Assembly: GCF_004345785.1 (NCBI RefSeq)
Contig: NZ_SLXI01000003.1
Location: 186,001-250,000, forward strand
Reading direction: 5' to 3'
DNA length: 64,000 nt
Origin: Bisgaardia hudsonensis
GTDB taxonomy: Bacteria; Pseudomonadota; Gammaproteobacteria; Enterobacterales; Pasteurellaceae
The notes below the pieces were generated by a model. That model was not told the origin of the DNA. It saw nothing but the letters and a program-made list of their open reading frames with translations, and ran no database searches. Made by a program: the position numbers and the translations under genes. Below are positions 41,444 to 51,812 of this stretch, piece after piece (position 1 is the stretch's first letter; each line of letters opens with the position of its first letter).

Positions 41444-42199
41444 TTATGCTGGATTATCAATATCTTTAAATATCACTTCAAAGCCATATTCTTTCGCTAG
41501 CCACTCACCCAATGCTTTTATTCCATAACGCTCTGTTGCGTGATGTCCTGCTGCAAAAAAATGTAATCCTTGTTCCCTTGCTGAATGAATAGTTTGCTCA
41601 GACACTTCACCAGTAATAAAAGCATCAAGTCCTTTTTGTGCGGCAAGATCAATATAGCCTTGTCCACCACCCGTACAAATACCAATTGTACGAATTAAGT
41701 GCGATGCATTTTCACCACAAAATAATGGTTTACGGTTTAATGCTTTTTCTATTCGTTGTGCAAATTCTTCACCAGTAACTGGATTGATAAGCGAGCCATA
41801 TACAGGAATACTTGTGGTACTATTTTCTAATGGCTGTAAATTTTCAATCCCCAATAATTGAGCTAATTTTGCATTATTCCCTAATTCAGTATGTATATCT
41901 AAAGGTAAATGGTAGCCATAAAGGTTAATATCATTCACTAATAGGGTTTTAATTCGTTTACCTTTCATACCTCGAATACAAGGATTCTCACTTTTCCAAA
42001 AATAGCCATGATGTACTAAAATAGCATCAGCATTTTCAGAAACTGCATAGTCGATCAATGCTTGGCTTGCGGTAACCCCTGTAATAATTTTTTTGATTTC
42101 AGTTTTACCCTCTACTTGTAATCCATTAGGAGCGTAATCTGTGATTGCTTGGCTATTTAGTTTTTGATTAATAATTTGTTCAAGTTGTAGGTTATTCAT
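41444..42199 (-). CDS. Nif3-like dinuclear metal center protein (YbgI family)
   Basis: A 251-residue hexameric metal-binding protein of the Nif3/YbgI family. Metal ligands are visible in ILVHHGYFWKS (near residue 63), LDIHTELG (near residue 101) and FFAAGHHATERYGI near the C-terminus. Members are annotated as GTP cyclohydrolase 1 type 2 homologues, but the reaction is not settled. It stands between fabI and metK with its own spacing. Confidence 0.9.
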   Translation of the reverse strand: MNNLQLEQIINQKLNSQAITDYAPNGLQVEGKTEIKKIITGVTASQALIDYAVSENADAILVHHGYFWKSENPCIRGMKGKRIKTLLVNDINLYGYHLPLDIHTELGNNAKLAQLLGIENLQPLENSTTSIPVYGSLINPVTGEEFAQRIEKALNRKPLFCGENASHLIRTIGICTGGGQGYIDLAAQKGLDAFITGEVSEQTIHSAREQGLHFFAAGHHATERYGIKALGEWLAKEYGFEVIFKDIDNPA

Positions 42200-42250
42200 T
42201 TTCTTCTTCTATTTAATAAAAATATTATCTTATTATATTTGATTAAAATA

Positions 42251-42284
42251 AAAACACGAGAACTTAACTAAATTCTCGTGTTTT
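42251..42284 (-). terminator. Terminator of metK
   Basis: A 12-bp perfect stem, AAAACACGAGAA (42251-42262) with TTCTCGTGTTTT (42273-42284), followed on the minus strand by TATTTTAATC. Confidence 0.8.
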
Positions 42285-42309
42285 ATAAGGGATAATATAT
42301 CTAAAATAC

Positions 42310-43464
42310 TTATTTTAAACCAACCGCTAAACGTAGTGCTTCTGCTTTATCCGTTTTTTCCCAAGGGAATTGTTCACGTCCAAAATGTCCATAAGCGGCT
42401 GTTTCACGATAGATTGGTTGAATAAGATCTAACATTTTAATCAAACCATAAGGACGTAAATCAAAAAATTCACGTACTAATTTAATTAGCAAATCTTCAT
42501 TGACTTTCGCCGTACCAAAAGTTTCAAGCATAATTGAAGTAGGTTCGGCAACACCAATAGCGTAAGAAAGTTGAATTTCACAACGATCTGCCAGTCCCGC
42601 TGCAACAATATTTTTAGCAACATAACGAGCGGCATAAGCTGCGGAACGGTCAACTTTTGATGGATCTTTTCCTGAAAAGGCACCACCACCATGACGAGCT
42701 ACACCACCATAAGTATCAACAATAATTTTACGTCCTGTTAAACCACAATCCCCCATTGGTCCACCAATCACGAAACGACCAGTAGGATTAATAAAATACT
42801 TAGTATCTTTAGATAACCATTCACTCGGCAGAATTGGCTTAATAATTTCTTCCATTACCGCTTCGTGAAGATCTTTTTGACTAATAGTATCTGCATGTTG
42901 TGTTGATAAAACAACGGCATCCACACCAATAACTTTATTATTTTCATATTTTAATGTTACTTGGCTTTTTGCATCAGGACGTAACCAATCAAGCGTACCA
43001 TTTTTACGAACTTCAGCTTGACGTTCAACTAAGCGATGTGCATAGGTAATCGTTGCAGGCATAAGTACATCAGTTTCATTGGTTGCATAACCAAACATAA
43101 TCCCTTGATCGCCAGCCCCTTGCTCTAAAGGATTCTCACGATCCACACCTTGATTAATATCAGAAGACTGTTTACCAATAGCATTTAGCACCGCACAAGA
43201 ATGTCCGTCAAACCCCATATCTGATGAAGTATAACCAATATCACAGATCACTTGGCGAGCAAGATTTTCAATATCTACCCAAGCTGAAGTAGTAATTTCT
43301 CCACCGACTAATGCCATACCCGTTTTTACGTAGGTTTCACAAGCAACTCGAGCCTTAGGATCTTGTGCTAAAATCGCATCTAATACCGCATCAGAAATTT
43401 GGTCTGCAATTTTATCTGGATGTCCTTCAGAAACGGATTCAGAAGTAAATAAATATGATGACAT
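42310..43464 (-). CDS. metK: S-adenosylmethionine synthetase
   Basis: Makes S-adenosylmethionine from methionine and ATP. It shows the N-terminal [25 protein letters not shown]-binding [12 protein letters not shown], and the glycine-rich [19 protein letters not shown]. Its 384 residues match the family. The promoter carries a perfect met box and a weaker neighbour, so MetJ repression is likely. Confidence 0.98.
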   Translation of the reverse strand: MSSYLFTSESVSEGHPDKIADQISDAVLDAILAQDPKARVACETYVKTGMALVGGEITTSAWVDIENLARQVICDIGYTSSDMGFDGHSCAVLNAIGKQSSDINQGVDRENPLEQGAGDQGIMFGYATNETDVLMPATITYAHRLVERQAEVRKNGTLDWLRPDAKSQVTLKYENNKVIGVDAVVLSTQHADTISQKDLHEAVMEEIIKPILPSEWLSKDTKYFINPTGRFVIGGPMGDCGLTGRKIIVDTYGGVARHGGGAFSGKDPSKVDRSAAYAARYVAKNIVAAGLADRCEIQLSYAIGVAEPTSIMLETFGTAKVNEDLLIKLVREFFDLRPYGLIKMLDLIQPIYRETAAYGHFGREQFPWEKTDKAEALRLAVGLK

Positions 43465-43492
43465 AACGTTCCTTAAAATAATAATTCAATAT

Positions 43493-43536
43493 AACCATCT
43501 AGACGTCTATAATACGCTTTTTATATAAAAAGGCAA
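43493..43536 (-). promoter_or_regulatory. metK promoter with MetJ operator
   Basis: On the minus strand TTGCCT (43531-43536), 16 bases, TATTAT (43509-43514), followed directly by AGACGTCT (43501-43508), a perfect match to the 8-bp met box, and AGATGGTT (43493-43500), a 5-of-8 match. MetJ binds tandem met boxes, and the site covers the likely transcription start. Confidence 0.78.
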
Positions 43537-43578
43537 GAAAAATACAAACTTAGTTTAAAAAATTTTTCAAAAATAAAA

Positions 43579-43608
43579 TAACCCTCGCATCCAATAATAC
43601 GAGGGTTA
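43579..43608 (-). terminator. Terminator of exbB-exbD-tonB
   Basis: TAACCCTCG (43579-43587) pairs with CGAGGGTTA (43600-43608), followed on the minus strand by TTTTATTTTTG. It lies 23 bases after tonB. Confidence 0.85.
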
Positions 43609-43630
43609 GATGATATTAAATGATAGCAGT

Positions 43631-44380
43631 TTAACGTAATTTAAAACTAATCGGCACAGAAATAGAAGTACCTAATCCAGCAGGACGTGGCCCAATACTT
43701 CTAGCACTTTTAACTGCGGTTAAAGCCGCCTCATCAAGATCACTTGCCCCTGATGATTTAACAACATTAACATTAGTTAAGGTACCATCAGCAGCAATGC
43801 TAAAAGAAACCATAACTACGCCTTGCTTTCTCATCATTCTTGCTCGCTGAGGATAGCGTTTATGACGTTCTATTTCTCTTCTTAATGCACTACGGTAGGC
43901 ATCTAACTCACTTGCACTTGCCCCACTTCCCGCTAAATTGGGGTTATTAGTTGTGGCAATACCTGTGCTTGTCGCTTGAGAATTAACCTTATCCTTAGAA
44001 TCAATATCACGATCACCTTTTATCACATCTTTAGGTGGCGTTTTTTTCTTTGGTTTTGGTTTTGGCTTTGGTTTCTCTTTTGGCTGTTTTTTCTCTGGCT
44101 CTTTCGGTTTTTCTATTTTCTCTGGCTCTGGCTTAACCGTTGGATCAGCTACTTCTTCTTTCGGTTCTTCTTGTTTAATTTCAGGTTCAGGCTCCGGTTC
44201 TGGCTCAACCCTTACCATCGCTTGTAACATTTCCATAGAAATATTGGTATCCACAAGATCTGCACTATAACCATTCGCACTCTCTGGCTTATTCATTATC
44301 AACATCACTATAACAAAGGCTAATAAACCATGAATAAATAAAGATCCTAAAAAGCCAAATAAAGAATGATGTTTACTCAT
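43631..44380 (-). CDS. tonB: Energy-transducing protein TonB
   Basis: Spans the periplasm to energise outer-membrane receptors for iron and heme. One N-terminal membrane anchor (about residues 9-30, containing SLFIHGLLAFVIVMLIM) is followed by a long Pro-Glu/Pro-Lys linker (about 57-118) and the C-terminal domain with YPQRARMMRKQGVVMVSF and SSGASDLDEAALTAVK. Its 249 residues are normal. Its ATG directly follows the exbD stop. Confidence 0.96.
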   Translation of the reverse strand: MSKHHSLFGFLGSLFIHGLLAFVIVMLIMNKPESANGYSADLVDTNISMEMLQAMVRVEPEPEPEPEIKQEEPKEEVADPTVKPEPEKIEKPKEPEKKQPKEKPKPKPKPKKKTPPKDVIKGDRDIDSKDKVNSQATSTGIATTNNPNLAGSGASASELDAYRSALRREIERHKRYPQRARMMRKQGVVMVSFSIAADGTLTNVNVVKSSGASDLDEAALTAVKSARSIGPRPAGLGTSISVPISFKLR

Positions 44381-44767
44381 TTATTTGCCTTTCTCTTTCA
44401 TCGTTACAATAGCGACATTTTTAATTTCATTTTTTGCAATAATATCAGTTAAAGTCACGAAATCTTGGAACATTGATTTTGCATCAACTTTTAATGTTAC
44501 TTTCTGCTCCTTAGACCAAGTCGCTATCTCATTTTCTAACTCTTCCATAGTGATTGGCTTATCATTAAAGAATATTTCACCTGTTTCTGTTACTGTTAGT
44601 AACTTAGCAAGATCGTCAGATTTAAAAGCAACAGTAGAGCTAGCTTTTGGTACATTAACTTGAATTTTTCCTTGAGAAATAAAGGAAGCTGTTATTAATA
44701 CTATAGCTAATAAAACAAGCATAATATCAATAAAAGGAATAATGTTTATTTCATCAAATTTTTTCAC
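44381..44767 (-). CDS. exbD: Biopolymer transport protein ExbD
   Basis: Part of the proton-driven motor with ExbB that powers TonB. One membrane helix ([19 protein letters not shown], about residues 12-31) holds the essential aspartate in IPFIDIML. The periplasmic domain follows. The 128-residue length is typical. It is one base downstream of exbB and abuts tonB. Confidence 0.95.
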   Translation of the reverse strand: MKKFDEINIIPFIDIMLVLLAIVLITASFISQGKIQVNVPKASSTVAFKSDDLAKLLTVTETGEIFFNDKPITMEELENEIATWSKEQKVTLKVDAKSMFQDFVTLTDIIAKNEIKNVAIVTMKEKGK

Positions 44768-44768
44768 A

Positions 44769-45224
44769 TTATGCCCCTATATTTTTTTGACCGTTTAGTG
44801 CTTTCCATTTCAAGCGATTAACTTCTACTTTTCGAGATAGTCCATTATAAAAAACCATTGATGGAATCGCCACTAAAATACCAACTGCTGTTGCTTTTAG
44901 AGCCAAAGAAAGATTTAACATAATGGCGGCTGCATCAATATCTCCACCAGAATGCCCTAATTCATAGAATGTTAATAAAATACCAATAACCGTCCCTAAT
45001 AACCCAACATAGGGTGCGTTTGATCCAATAGTTGAAATAATGGTTAAATTACGTTGTAAATCAATATCTAATTCATGGATATTTGTATAATGAGCGACAT
45101 TTATTTTAGATAAAAAGATAAATCTTTCAATAACGAACCAAATCATTAAAAAACTCATTAATCCAAGTAACCCAAGAATAATATAATCAATATAATTATG
45201 TAAAAATTCAAATAATTGTGGCAT
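44769..45224 (-). CDS. exbB: Biopolymer transport protein ExbB
   Basis: Pentameric membrane channel partner of ExbD. It has three membrane segments over 151 residues, with conserved [21 protein letters not shown] and [21 protein letters not shown]. It is the first gene of the operon and is preceded by a promoter with a Fur box. Confidence 0.95.
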   Translation of the reverse strand: MPQLFEFLHNYIDYIILGLLGLMSFLMIWFVIERFIFLSKINVAHYTNIHELDIDLQRNLTIISTIGSNAPYVGLLGTVIGILLTFYELGHSGGDIDAAAIMLNLSLALKATAVGILVAIPSMVFYNGLSRKVEVNRLKWKALNGQKNIGA

Positions 45225-45267
45225 TTTATAATCCTATATCAAAATAAAAATACGAATGTGAATTATT

Positions 45268-45290
45268 TTATAGATGATAATAAATGTCAA
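45268..45290 (-). promoter_or_regulatory. exbB promoter with Fur box
   Basis: On the minus strand a perfect -35 TTGACA (45285-45290) is followed after 17 bases by AATAAT. TGATAATAAATGTCA (plus strand 45275-45289) matches the 7-1-7 Fur consensus TGATAATnATTATCA at 12 of 14 positions and overlaps the -35. Iron repression of exbBD-tonB is therefore expected. Confidence 0.75.
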
Positions 45291-45406
45291 TTGTATTTAC
45301 AATTTTTATGAAGAAATAGAAAATTAGATAACGAGAAAAGAAAAACCAATTAAGTATTTTACTAAATTAATCATGAAAAATATGATGAAATTTCCTATTA
45401 AATTAA

Positions 45407-45438
45407 AAAAGGTTCTTATTTTACAATAGGAACCTTTT
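45407..45438 (-). terminator. Terminator of the isc operon
   Basis: AAAAGGTTCTTATT pairs with AATAGGAACCTTTT (45407-45438, loop TTAC, one G-T pair), followed on the minus strand by TTTAATTTAATAGG. It lies about 40 bases after fdx. The 45291-45406 stretch holds nothing else I can identify. Confidence 0.8.
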
Positions 45439-45475
45439 AATTATTACTAATAAGTATTACTAGATTGTTGATAAT

Positions 45476-45814
45476 CTAATTTTCTTCTCTTGCATGATTT
45501 AAAGTATATTTAGGAATTTCAACGACAAGATCTTCTCTACCTAATTTACATTGGCAACTTAAACGACTATCAACTTCAAGTCCCCAAGCCTTATCAAGCA
45601 TATCATCTTCATCATCAGTACTTTCATTTAAACTATCAAAACCTTCTCGAATAACAACATGGCAAGTTGTACAAGCACAAGATTTATCACAAGCATGTTC
45701 AATTTCTATTCCTGCTTCTAAAGCGATATCTAATAAATTATCCCCTTCAGCCGCATCGACTACCATACCTTCTGGGCATAAAGTTTCGTGAGGTAAAAAA
45801 ACTATTTTTGTCAT
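45476..45814 (-). CDS. fdx: ISC-system [2Fe-2S] ferredoxin
   Basis: Adrenodoxin-type ferredoxin supplying electrons for iron-sulfur cluster assembly. Cluster ligands are in CDKSCACTTCHVV (Cys near residues 42, 48, 51) and LSCQCKLG (near residue 87). Its 112 residues match. It lies 12 bases after hscA and ends the operon; no iscX gene follows. Confidence 0.96.
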   Translation of the reverse strand: MTKIVFLPHETLCPEGMVVDAAEGDNLLDIALEAGIEIEHACDKSCACTTCHVVIREGFDSLNESTDDEDDMLDKAWGLEVDSRLSCQCKLGREDLVVEIPKYTLNHAREEN

Positions 45815-45826
45815 TATTATTCTTCC

Positions 45827-47683
45827 TTAATTCTTTTCAATTTCATCAATAGAACGCCCTGCTAACGCTTCTCTGATTGATTTATCCATACGTCGTGCAG
45901 CAAACTCTTGAGTTGCTTTATCGAGGGCTTTAATGCCTTGCTTAATAGCAAGACTATCTTCTTGTTTAACTAACTCTTCTAAAGAAACTAATGCTTTTTT
46001 GACCGCACTTAATTCTTCATCATTTAATAAATTATCGTCTTGTTGTAATGCTACTTTGATTGTTTCAATAACACGAGTAGCATCAACACGTTGTTCCGTT
46101 AATAACCTAGCTTGAATATCTTCTTTCGCATTTTCCATCGAGGCTTTCAACATATTAGCAATCTCGGTGTCTGTTAAACCATAAGATGGTTTCACTTGAA
46201 TAGAAGATTGCACACCTGTTGATTTTTCCATTGCCGTAACACTTAATAAACCATCTGCATCAACTTGGTAAGTTACTAAAATATGGGCAGCACCAGCAGC
46301 CATTGCTGGAATACCTCGTAATGTAAAACGAGCAAGAGAACGACAATCATCAACCATTTCACGTTCACCTTGAACAATATGCACTGACATAGCCGTTTGC
46401 CCATCTTTAAAAGTAGTAAATTCTTGAGCTCTAGCCACTGGAATCGTGGTATTACGAGGAATAATTTTCTCTACTAATCCCCCCATTGTTTCAATACCAA
46501 GAGAAAGTGGAATGACATCAAGTAATAACATTTCTGAATTAGGTTTATTTCCCACTAAAATATCTGCTTGTATCGCCGCACCAAGTGCAACCACTTTATC
46601 AGGATCAATAGAGGTTAATGGTTCACGTTTGAAAAATTTACCCACTTCTTCACGAACTAAAGGCACTCTTGTTGAACCGCCAACCATCACGACTTCGCGA
46701 ATTTCATCTGATATATCGGCATCTTTTAATGCTCGACGACAAGCAAGCAAAGAACGTTTAACTAATGGTTGAATAAGCGAATTAAACTGTTCACGAGAAA
46801 TATTTCCTTGCCAAGTTTTATAAACAATAGAAACTGTTTCATTATCAGTTAACGCAATTTTCGTCTTTGTAGCTAATTCCAGTAATTGACGTTGCTCCTG
46901 ATCATCTTTAGGTAATAATGTAGATTGTTCAATAATCCAATTTACTAATAAATGATCGAAATCATCGCCTCCTAAAGCCGTATCACCGCCAGTCGCTAAA
47001 ACTTCAAACACCCCTTTTGATAAACGTAAAATGGAGATATCAAAAGTCCCACCACCAAGATCATAAACTGCAATTACCCCTTCTTGTTCAGAATCCAGTC
47101 CATAAGCAATAGCCGCGGCTGTCGGCTCATTAAGTAAACGTAATACATTTAATCCAGCTAACTTCGCCGCATCTTTAGTACTCTGACGTTGAGCATCATC
47201 AAAATAAGCAGGAACAGTAATAACAACGCCTGCAATATCTCCTGCTAAGCGTTTTTCAGCAAGTGCGGTTAATTTTTTTAAAATTTCTGCTGAAATTTCA
47301 ACTGGGCTAAAAATACCCTTGTTCGTTTTTAATAAAGGTAAATTATTCTCAGATCTTTCAAAAATATAAGGAAGGTTAGGATAACGTTCTTGAATATCAA
47401 CTAAACTTCGACCAATCAATCGTTTAATGGAAACAATGGTATTCACCGGATCTTGACTTGCTAATTCCGAGGCTTCACGTCCAATAATCACTTCTTCATT
47501 TTTTGCAAAATGAACAATTGACGGCGTTAAAGCATATTCTTGCTCATCAAGTAAAACTTCTGAACTTCCATTACGAACAGTTGCCACCAAAGAGTTTGTG
47601 GTGCCTAAATCAATACCTATTGCTAATTTTTGTTGATGAGGTACTGCTGTTTGACCTGGCTCAGCAATTTGAAGTAATGCCAT
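45827..47683 (-). CDS. hscA: Fe-S assembly chaperone HscA
   Basis: Specialised Hsp70 that, with HscB, transfers clusters from IscU. The nucleotide-binding domain shows [26 protein letters not shown] and [16 protein letters not shown]. The substrate-binding domain and helical lid follow. The 618-residue length fits HscA rather than DnaK. hscB lies upstream, a 72-base gap away. Confidence 0.97.
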   Translation of the reverse strand: MALLQIAEPGQTAVPHQQKLAIGIDLGTTNSLVATVRNGSSEVLLDEQEYALTPSIVHFAKNEEVIIGREASELASQDPVNTIVSIKRLIGRSLVDIQERYPNLPYIFERSENNLPLLKTNKGIFSPVEISAEILKKLTALAEKRLAGDIAGVVITVPAYFDDAQRQSTKDAAKLAGLNVLRLLNEPTAAAIAYGLDSEQEGVIAVYDLGGGTFDISILRLSKGVFEVLATGGDTALGGDDFDHLLVNWIIEQSTLLPKDDQEQRQLLELATKTKIALTDNETVSIVYKTWQGNISREQFNSLIQPLVKRSLLACRRALKDADISDEIREVVMVGGSTRVPLVREEVGKFFKREPLTSIDPDKVVALGAAIQADILVGNKPNSEMLLLDVIPLSLGIETMGGLVEKIIPRNTTIPVARAQEFTTFKDGQTAMSVHIVQGEREMVDDCRSLARFTLRGIPAMAAGAAHILVTYQVDADGLLSVTAMEKSTGVQSSIQVKPSYGLTDTEIANMLKASMENAKEDIQARLLTEQRVDATRVIETIKVALQQDDNLLNDEELSAVKKALVSLEELVKQEDSLAIKQGIKALDKATQEFAARRMDKSIREALAGRSIDEIEKN

Positions 47684-47755
47684 TGTTATTCTCTTCTATA
47701 ATTATTTTATTAATGTAAAATGATTTTTTTAATCTTATTCAATATCAACTAACAA

Positions 47756-48277
47756 TCAAAAATCAATTAATTGTTCTTCTACTCGTTCTATTTCTAATAA
47801 AAGTTTTTTAATAAAACGTAACTTATCATTGAATTCTTTCGCTTTTTGCCAATCTTTCAGTGAAAGCGCCTCAGATAATGCGGAAATAACTATTTTATCT
47901 TGTTCTTCTATCTTTTGATAAAAATCTTGTAATTGTTGAACATTTTTTTGCTGCTCAATTACTTCTAGTTGCTCACGCCAAGTCATTTGTTGCATTAAAA
48001 AATCAATATTATGATTAGTCGTTTGTTCTAAATCTTCCTGAACGCCTAGATTTAATGCAATAATACTGTCCGCTCTCAGTATAGGATTTTTTAAAATTTG
48101 TAAAGCATCATTAATCTCTGAAGATTTTTGCATCGCTAAACGCTGTTCTTGAGCAGAACCATTTGCAAAATTATCAGGGTGTAATGTTTTTTGTAATGTT
48201 AAATAACGTTTGGCAAGCAAATCTTGATCAACGATAAAATCAACAGGTAAATCAAATAAAGCAAAAGGATTATTCAT
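47756..48277 (-). CDS. hscB: Fe-S assembly co-chaperone HscB
   Basis: J-domain co-chaperone of HscA. The J domain shows YLTLQKTLHPDNFANGSAQE with the HPD motif near residue 33. The C-terminal three-helix domain binds IscU. Its 173 residues match. It lies between iscA and hscA. Confidence 0.95.
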   Translation of the reverse strand: MNNPFALFDLPVDFIVDQDLLAKRYLTLQKTLHPDNFANGSAQEQRLAMQKSSEINDALQILKNPILRADSIIALNLGVQEDLEQTTNHNIDFLMQQMTWREQLEVIEQQKNVQQLQDFYQKIEEQDKIVISALSEALSLKDWQKAKEFNDKLRFIKKLLLEIERVEEQLIDF

Positions 48278-48300
48278 TTATAATATTCTCGACTCTTTCA

Positions 48301-48624
48301 TTAAACGTTAAAGCTTTCACCACAACCGCATTCATCTTTAACATTAGGATTGATAAATTTAAACCCTTCATTCAATCCTTCTTTAACAAAATCAAGCTGA
48401 GTACCATCTAAATACACAAGGCTTTTCGCATCAACAATAACCTTAACACCATTATTATCAAAGACTTGATCATCATCGTTGAGTTCATCAACAAATTCCA
48501 ATACATAAGCTAATCCAGAACAACCTGATGTCTTTATGCCCAATCTAAGCCCTATACCTTTTCCACGGTTTGCTAAAAATGTTCTTACCCTATTTTCGGC
48601 ACTTTCAGTTAATGTAACTGCCAT
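48301..48624 (-). CDS. iscA: Iron-sulfur cluster assembly protein IscA
   Basis: A-type carrier of iron-sulfur clusters. The three conserved cysteines are in [11 protein letters not shown] (near residue 35) and DECGCGESF at the C-terminus (near 99-101). I place the start at the ATG at 48624 ([13 protein letters not shown]) with GGAGAAT upstream, giving 107 residues as in relatives. An earlier in-frame start at 48681 adds 19 unrelated residues. Confidence 0.95.
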   Translation of the reverse strand: MAVTLTESAENRVRTFLANRGKGIGLRLGIKTSGCSGLAYVLEFVDELNDDDQVFDNNGVKVIVDAKSLVYLDGTQLDFVKEGLNEGFKFINPNVKDECGCGESFNV

Positions 48625-48702
48625 ATATTCTCCAAATAATACTAACAAAAGTGTAGCATTTACTACACTTTTATCTTTCATAGAAATATTATAGATTACT
48701 TA

Positions 48703-49086
48703 TTATGCACCTTTTTTTGCTTTATAATCAGCAACAGCAGCTTTAATTGCATCTTCAGCAAGAATAGAGCAATGAACTTTTACTGGTGGTAATTCAAGTT
48801 CTTCTGCTATTTGACTATTTTTAATAGACTGAGCTTCATCTAAAGACTTTCCTTTCACCCATTCTGTTACTAGTGAGCTTGAGGCGATTGCTGAACCACA
48901 ACCATAAGTTTTAAATTTCGCATCTTCAATAATGCCATTCTCATCTACTTTAATTTGTAATTGCATTACATCACCACAAGCTGGTGCACCAACCATTCCA
49001 CTTCCCACAGAAGGATCTGCTTTATCAAAAGCGCCTACATTACGAGGGTTTTCATAATGATCAATTACTTTATCGCTATAAGCCAT
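48703..49086 (-). CDS. iscU: Iron-sulfur cluster scaffold IscU
   Basis: Scaffold on which [2Fe-2S] clusters are built. Cluster ligands are in GAPACGDVM (Cys near 37), KTYGCGSAIASS (near 63) and VHCSILAEDA (near 106), and the HscA-binding LPPVK motif is present. The length of 127 is normal. It follows iscS by 45 bases. Confidence 0.97.
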   Translation of the reverse strand: MAYSDKVIDHYENPRNVGAFDKADPSVGSGMVGAPACGDVMQLQIKVDENGIIEDAKFKTYGCGSAIASSSLVTEWVKGKSLDEAQSIKNSQIAEELELPPVKVHCSILAEDAIKAAVADYKAKKGA

Positions 49087-49131
49087 TTTTTGTTCCTTTA
49101 TTATACACTTTACTAAACTAATTATTTTTAA

Positions 49132-50346
49132 TTAATGATGTGACCATTCAATCGAATTAAGGTCAACGCCTTCTTTAAACATATCCCACAGAGGTGATAA
49201 ATCTCTTAATTTTTTTACCGCACTTTTTACAAGTTCAATAGTGTAATCAATTTCTTCTTCCGTAGTATAACGTCCTATTGTGAAACGAATTGAGCTATGT
49301 GCTAATTCATCATTCAATCCTAATGCTCGTAATACATAAGAAGGTTCTAAACTTGCAGAAGTACAAGCTGATCCTGATGAAACAGCGATATCACGCAATG
49401 CCATCATTAAACTTTCACCTTCAACATAGTTAAAACTAATATTTAAATTATTGTCCACTCGCTGAGTAAAAGAACCATTTACATAAGTTTCTTCAATATC
49501 TTTTAAGCCATTGTACAAACGATCACGAAGTGCTTTTAAACGAGGCATTTCCGTCGCCATTTCTTCATTACAAATGCGATATGCTTCTCCCATTCCTACA
49601 ATTTGATGAACAGGTAATGTACCAGAACGCATTCCTCTTTCATGTCCACCGCCATGAATAATGGCTTCTAGACGGATACGTGGTTTACGACGAACATAAA
49701 GTGCGCCAATGCCTTTCGGTCCATATAGTTTATGGCTAGACATAGACATTAAATCCACTTTCAATTCAGCTAAATTGATAGGTAATTTACCTACACTTTG
49801 AGTGGCGTCCACATGAAAAATAACTTTCTTTGAACGGCACAATTCACCAATTTTTTCAATATCTTGAATAACACCAGTTTCATTATTAACATGCATAATA
49901 GAAACTAGAATCGTATCATCTCGCATTGCCGCTTCTAATTTGTTTAAATCAATTAAACCATCGCTTTCTGGTGCTAGATAAGTTACTTCAAAGCCTTCAC
50001 GTTCAAGTTGTCGGCAAGTATCTAAAACAGCTTTATGTTCAGTTTTGCAAGTAATAATATGTTTACCTTTAGTTTGGTAAAAATGAGCAGCTCCCTTGAT
50101 TGCAAGGTTATCTGACTCAGTTGCCCCTGAAGTAAATACTATTTCTCGACTATCTGCACCAATTAAATCAGCAATATGATTACGTGCAACATCCACCGCT
50201 TCTTCAGCTTGCCAGCCAAATTTATGGGAACGTGAGGCAGGATTACCAAATGCACCATCAACCGTTAAATATTCCATCATTTTTTTTGCTACACGTTCAT
50301 CCACAGGGCAAGTTGCCGCATAATCTAAATAAATTGGTAATTTCAT
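49132..50346 (-). CDS. iscS: Cysteine desulfurase IscS
   Basis: PLP enzyme providing sulfur for iron-sulfur clusters and tRNA thiolation. It shows [35 protein letters not shown], the PLP lysine in [17 protein letters not shown] (near residue 206) and the catalytic cysteine in [17 protein letters not shown] (near residue 328). Its 404 residues match the family. Confidence 0.97.
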   Translation of the reverse strand: MKLPIYLDYAATCPVDERVAKKMMEYLTVDGAFGNPASRSHKFGWQAEEAVDVARNHIADLIGADSREIVFTSGATESDNLAIKGAAHFYQTKGKHIITCKTEHKAVLDTCRQLEREGFEVTYLAPESDGLIDLNKLEAAMRDDTILVSIMHVNNETGVIQDIEKIGELCRSKKVIFHVDATQSVGKLPINLAELKVDLMSMSSHKLYGPKGIGALYVRRKPRIRLEAIIHGGGHERGMRSGTLPVHQIVGMGEAYRICNEEMATEMPRLKALRDRLYNGLKDIEETYVNGSFTQRVDNNLNISFNYVEGESLMMALRDIAVSSGSACTSASLEPSYVLRALGLNDELAHSSIRFTIGRYTTEEEIDYTIELVKSAVKKLRDLSPLWDMFKEGVDLNSIEWSHH

Positions 50347-50396
50347 TATTCTCTCCTAAAAATCATTTTTACTATAATACTTACAAACTAAATATA

Positions 50397-50864
50397 CTAT
50401 TTGGAATGGCTATTAATTAATACTAAATCATCAAAATTACCTTGTAATTTCTTATGTTCATCGTAATGTTTATCAACTAATTCTGCTAATGTAATATTAT
50501 CCAAAAAGTGTTCTATTCGTTGACTTAACTCATTCCACAGAGAATGGGTTAAACATTGTTTTCCTGAATGGCAATAGCCCTTTCCTAAACATTTTGTTAC
50601 ATTAATATTTTCATTGACCGCAGAAATAATCATTCCAATAGAAATTTTATCTGTATCTAATCCTAATTTATAACCACCACCAGGACCTCTAACACTTATA
50701 ACTAAACCATTTCGACGTAATTTTGCAAATAATTGCTCCAAATAAGAAAGAGAAATATGTTGTCTTTCAGAAATATCAGCTAAATTAACAGGACCATCTT
50801 CAGAATGTAATGCTATATCTAAAATAGCAGTTACCGCATAACGACCTTTAGAGGTTAATTTCAT
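50397..50864 (-). CDS. iscR: Iron-sulfur cluster regulator IscR
   Basis: Rrf2-family repressor of the isc operon when loaded with a [2Fe-2S] cluster. The N-terminal winged helix ([38 protein letters not shown]) is followed by the cluster cysteines C92, C98 and C104 in [17 protein letters not shown]. Its 155 residues match. It is autoregulated in relatives, and a matching site lies in its promoter. Confidence 0.97.
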   Translation of the reverse strand: MKLTSKGRYAVTAILDIALHSEDGPVNLADISERQHISLSYLEQLFAKLRRNGLVISVRGPGGGYKLGLDTDKISIGMIISAVNENINVTKCLGKGYCHSGKQCLTHSLWNELSQRIEHFLDNITLAELVDKHYDEHKKLQGNFDDLVLINSHSK

Positions 50865-50905
50865 CTGTGAGCATCCTTTTGTTGAAACTATGTTAGCTAT
50901 ATTAC

Positions 50906-50930
50906 ATTCCTGACTAAATTAGTCAACTAT
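50906..50930 (-). promoter_or_regulatory. IscR type 1 site in the iscR promoter
   Basis: The 25-bp palindrome at 50906-50930 (minus strand ATAGTTGACT-AATTT-AGTCAGGAAT) fits the IscR type 1 pattern ATA-nYYGACTR-www-YAGTCRR-nTAT nearly throughout. It contains TTGACT (50921-50926), which can be the -35, with TAATAT 16 bases further on as the -10. Confidence 0.82.
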
Positions 50931-50939
50931 CATAAAATA

Positions 50940-51665
50940 TCAATCTAGCCGTTTTTCGACGGCTTTTAACATTCCTAATAATATATTTAACTCATTTTTT
51001 TCAATTTCAGCACGCTGATACAAGCGTTGTAATTTTGGTATAACTGATTGATTTTTAATGAATCCTAAGCGTTGATACACCTTCTCTGTTTGATTAAAAA
51101 AATAAGTTAACTCTCGAGCATCAGGATAGGTATTTTCTATTGATGAAATTTGTTTTATTTCTTTTTTCTGAGATAAATAAGCCATTCTTAACTCATAACA
51201 AACCAGTTGTACCGCCATCGCCAAATTTAATGAGGAATATTCAGGATTAGCAGGAATATGTAGATGATAGCGACATTTTAATAATTCATCATTAATTAAT
51301 CCCACTCTTTCTCGTCCAAAAACAATCGCAATTTGTCCTTCTTGGTGATGAATAAGTGCTTTTTCTGCACATTCTTTTGGATTAACTAAGGTAGTTTGTA
51401 GGTGTCTTAATCTTGCACTTGTGCCAATAACAAGAGAACAATCCGCAATAGCCTCATCAAAATTATTCACGACAATCGCTTTATTAAGCACGTCTTCCGC
51501 ACCTGCTGATAATGCAACAGCCTGTTCATCAATCGCTTGTTTTGGCGAAACCAAATATAGCTGACTTAATCCCATTGTTTTCATCGCTCTCGCAGCTGAG
51601 CCTATATTGCCACTATGAGAAGTTTCCACTAAAACAATTCTAATTTTTGATAGCATAACTAACAT
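50940..51665 (-). CDS. trmJ: tRNA (cytidine/uridine-2'-O-)-methyltransferase TrmJ
   Basis: SPOUT methyltransferase modifying position 32 of several tRNAs. It shows IRIVLVETSHSGNIGSAARAMK, the knotted SAM site IAIVFGRERVGLINDELLKC and NPEYSSLNLAMAVQLV. I choose the ATG at 51665 because AAGAGGAA lies directly upstream. Two other in-frame starts exist (51698 and 51656). It is next to iscR, as in E. coli. Confidence 0.93.
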   Translation of the reverse strand: MLVMLSKIRIVLVETSHSGNIGSAARAMKTMGLSQLYLVSPKQAIDEQAVALSAGAEDVLNKAIVVNNFDEAIADCSLVIGTSARLRHLQTTLVNPKECAEKALIHHQEGQIAIVFGRERVGLINDELLKCRYHLHIPANPEYSSLNLAMAVQLVCYELRMAYLSQKKEIKQISSIENTYPDARELTYFFNQTEKVYQRLGFIKNQSVIPKLQRLYQRAEIEKNELNILLGMLKAVEKRLD

Positions 51666-51812
51666 TATTCCTCTTAATATTTCATACCATTTTAGCATAA
51701 TACCCCTTATATTTAGTCAACAATTTTAAAATTTTTATACTCGCTTTTTCGATCAAAATTCACTATAATTTAGGGCTAATTATTGATGTTCTTTTTAAAA
51801 TCTGGTGGAAAT

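Noticed and set aside
43976-44227. An aromatic-rich open frame on the plus strand opposite tonB.
   Set aside because: It is the antisense reading of the Pro-Lys/Pro-Glu linker of TonB and has no ribosome site or known pattern.
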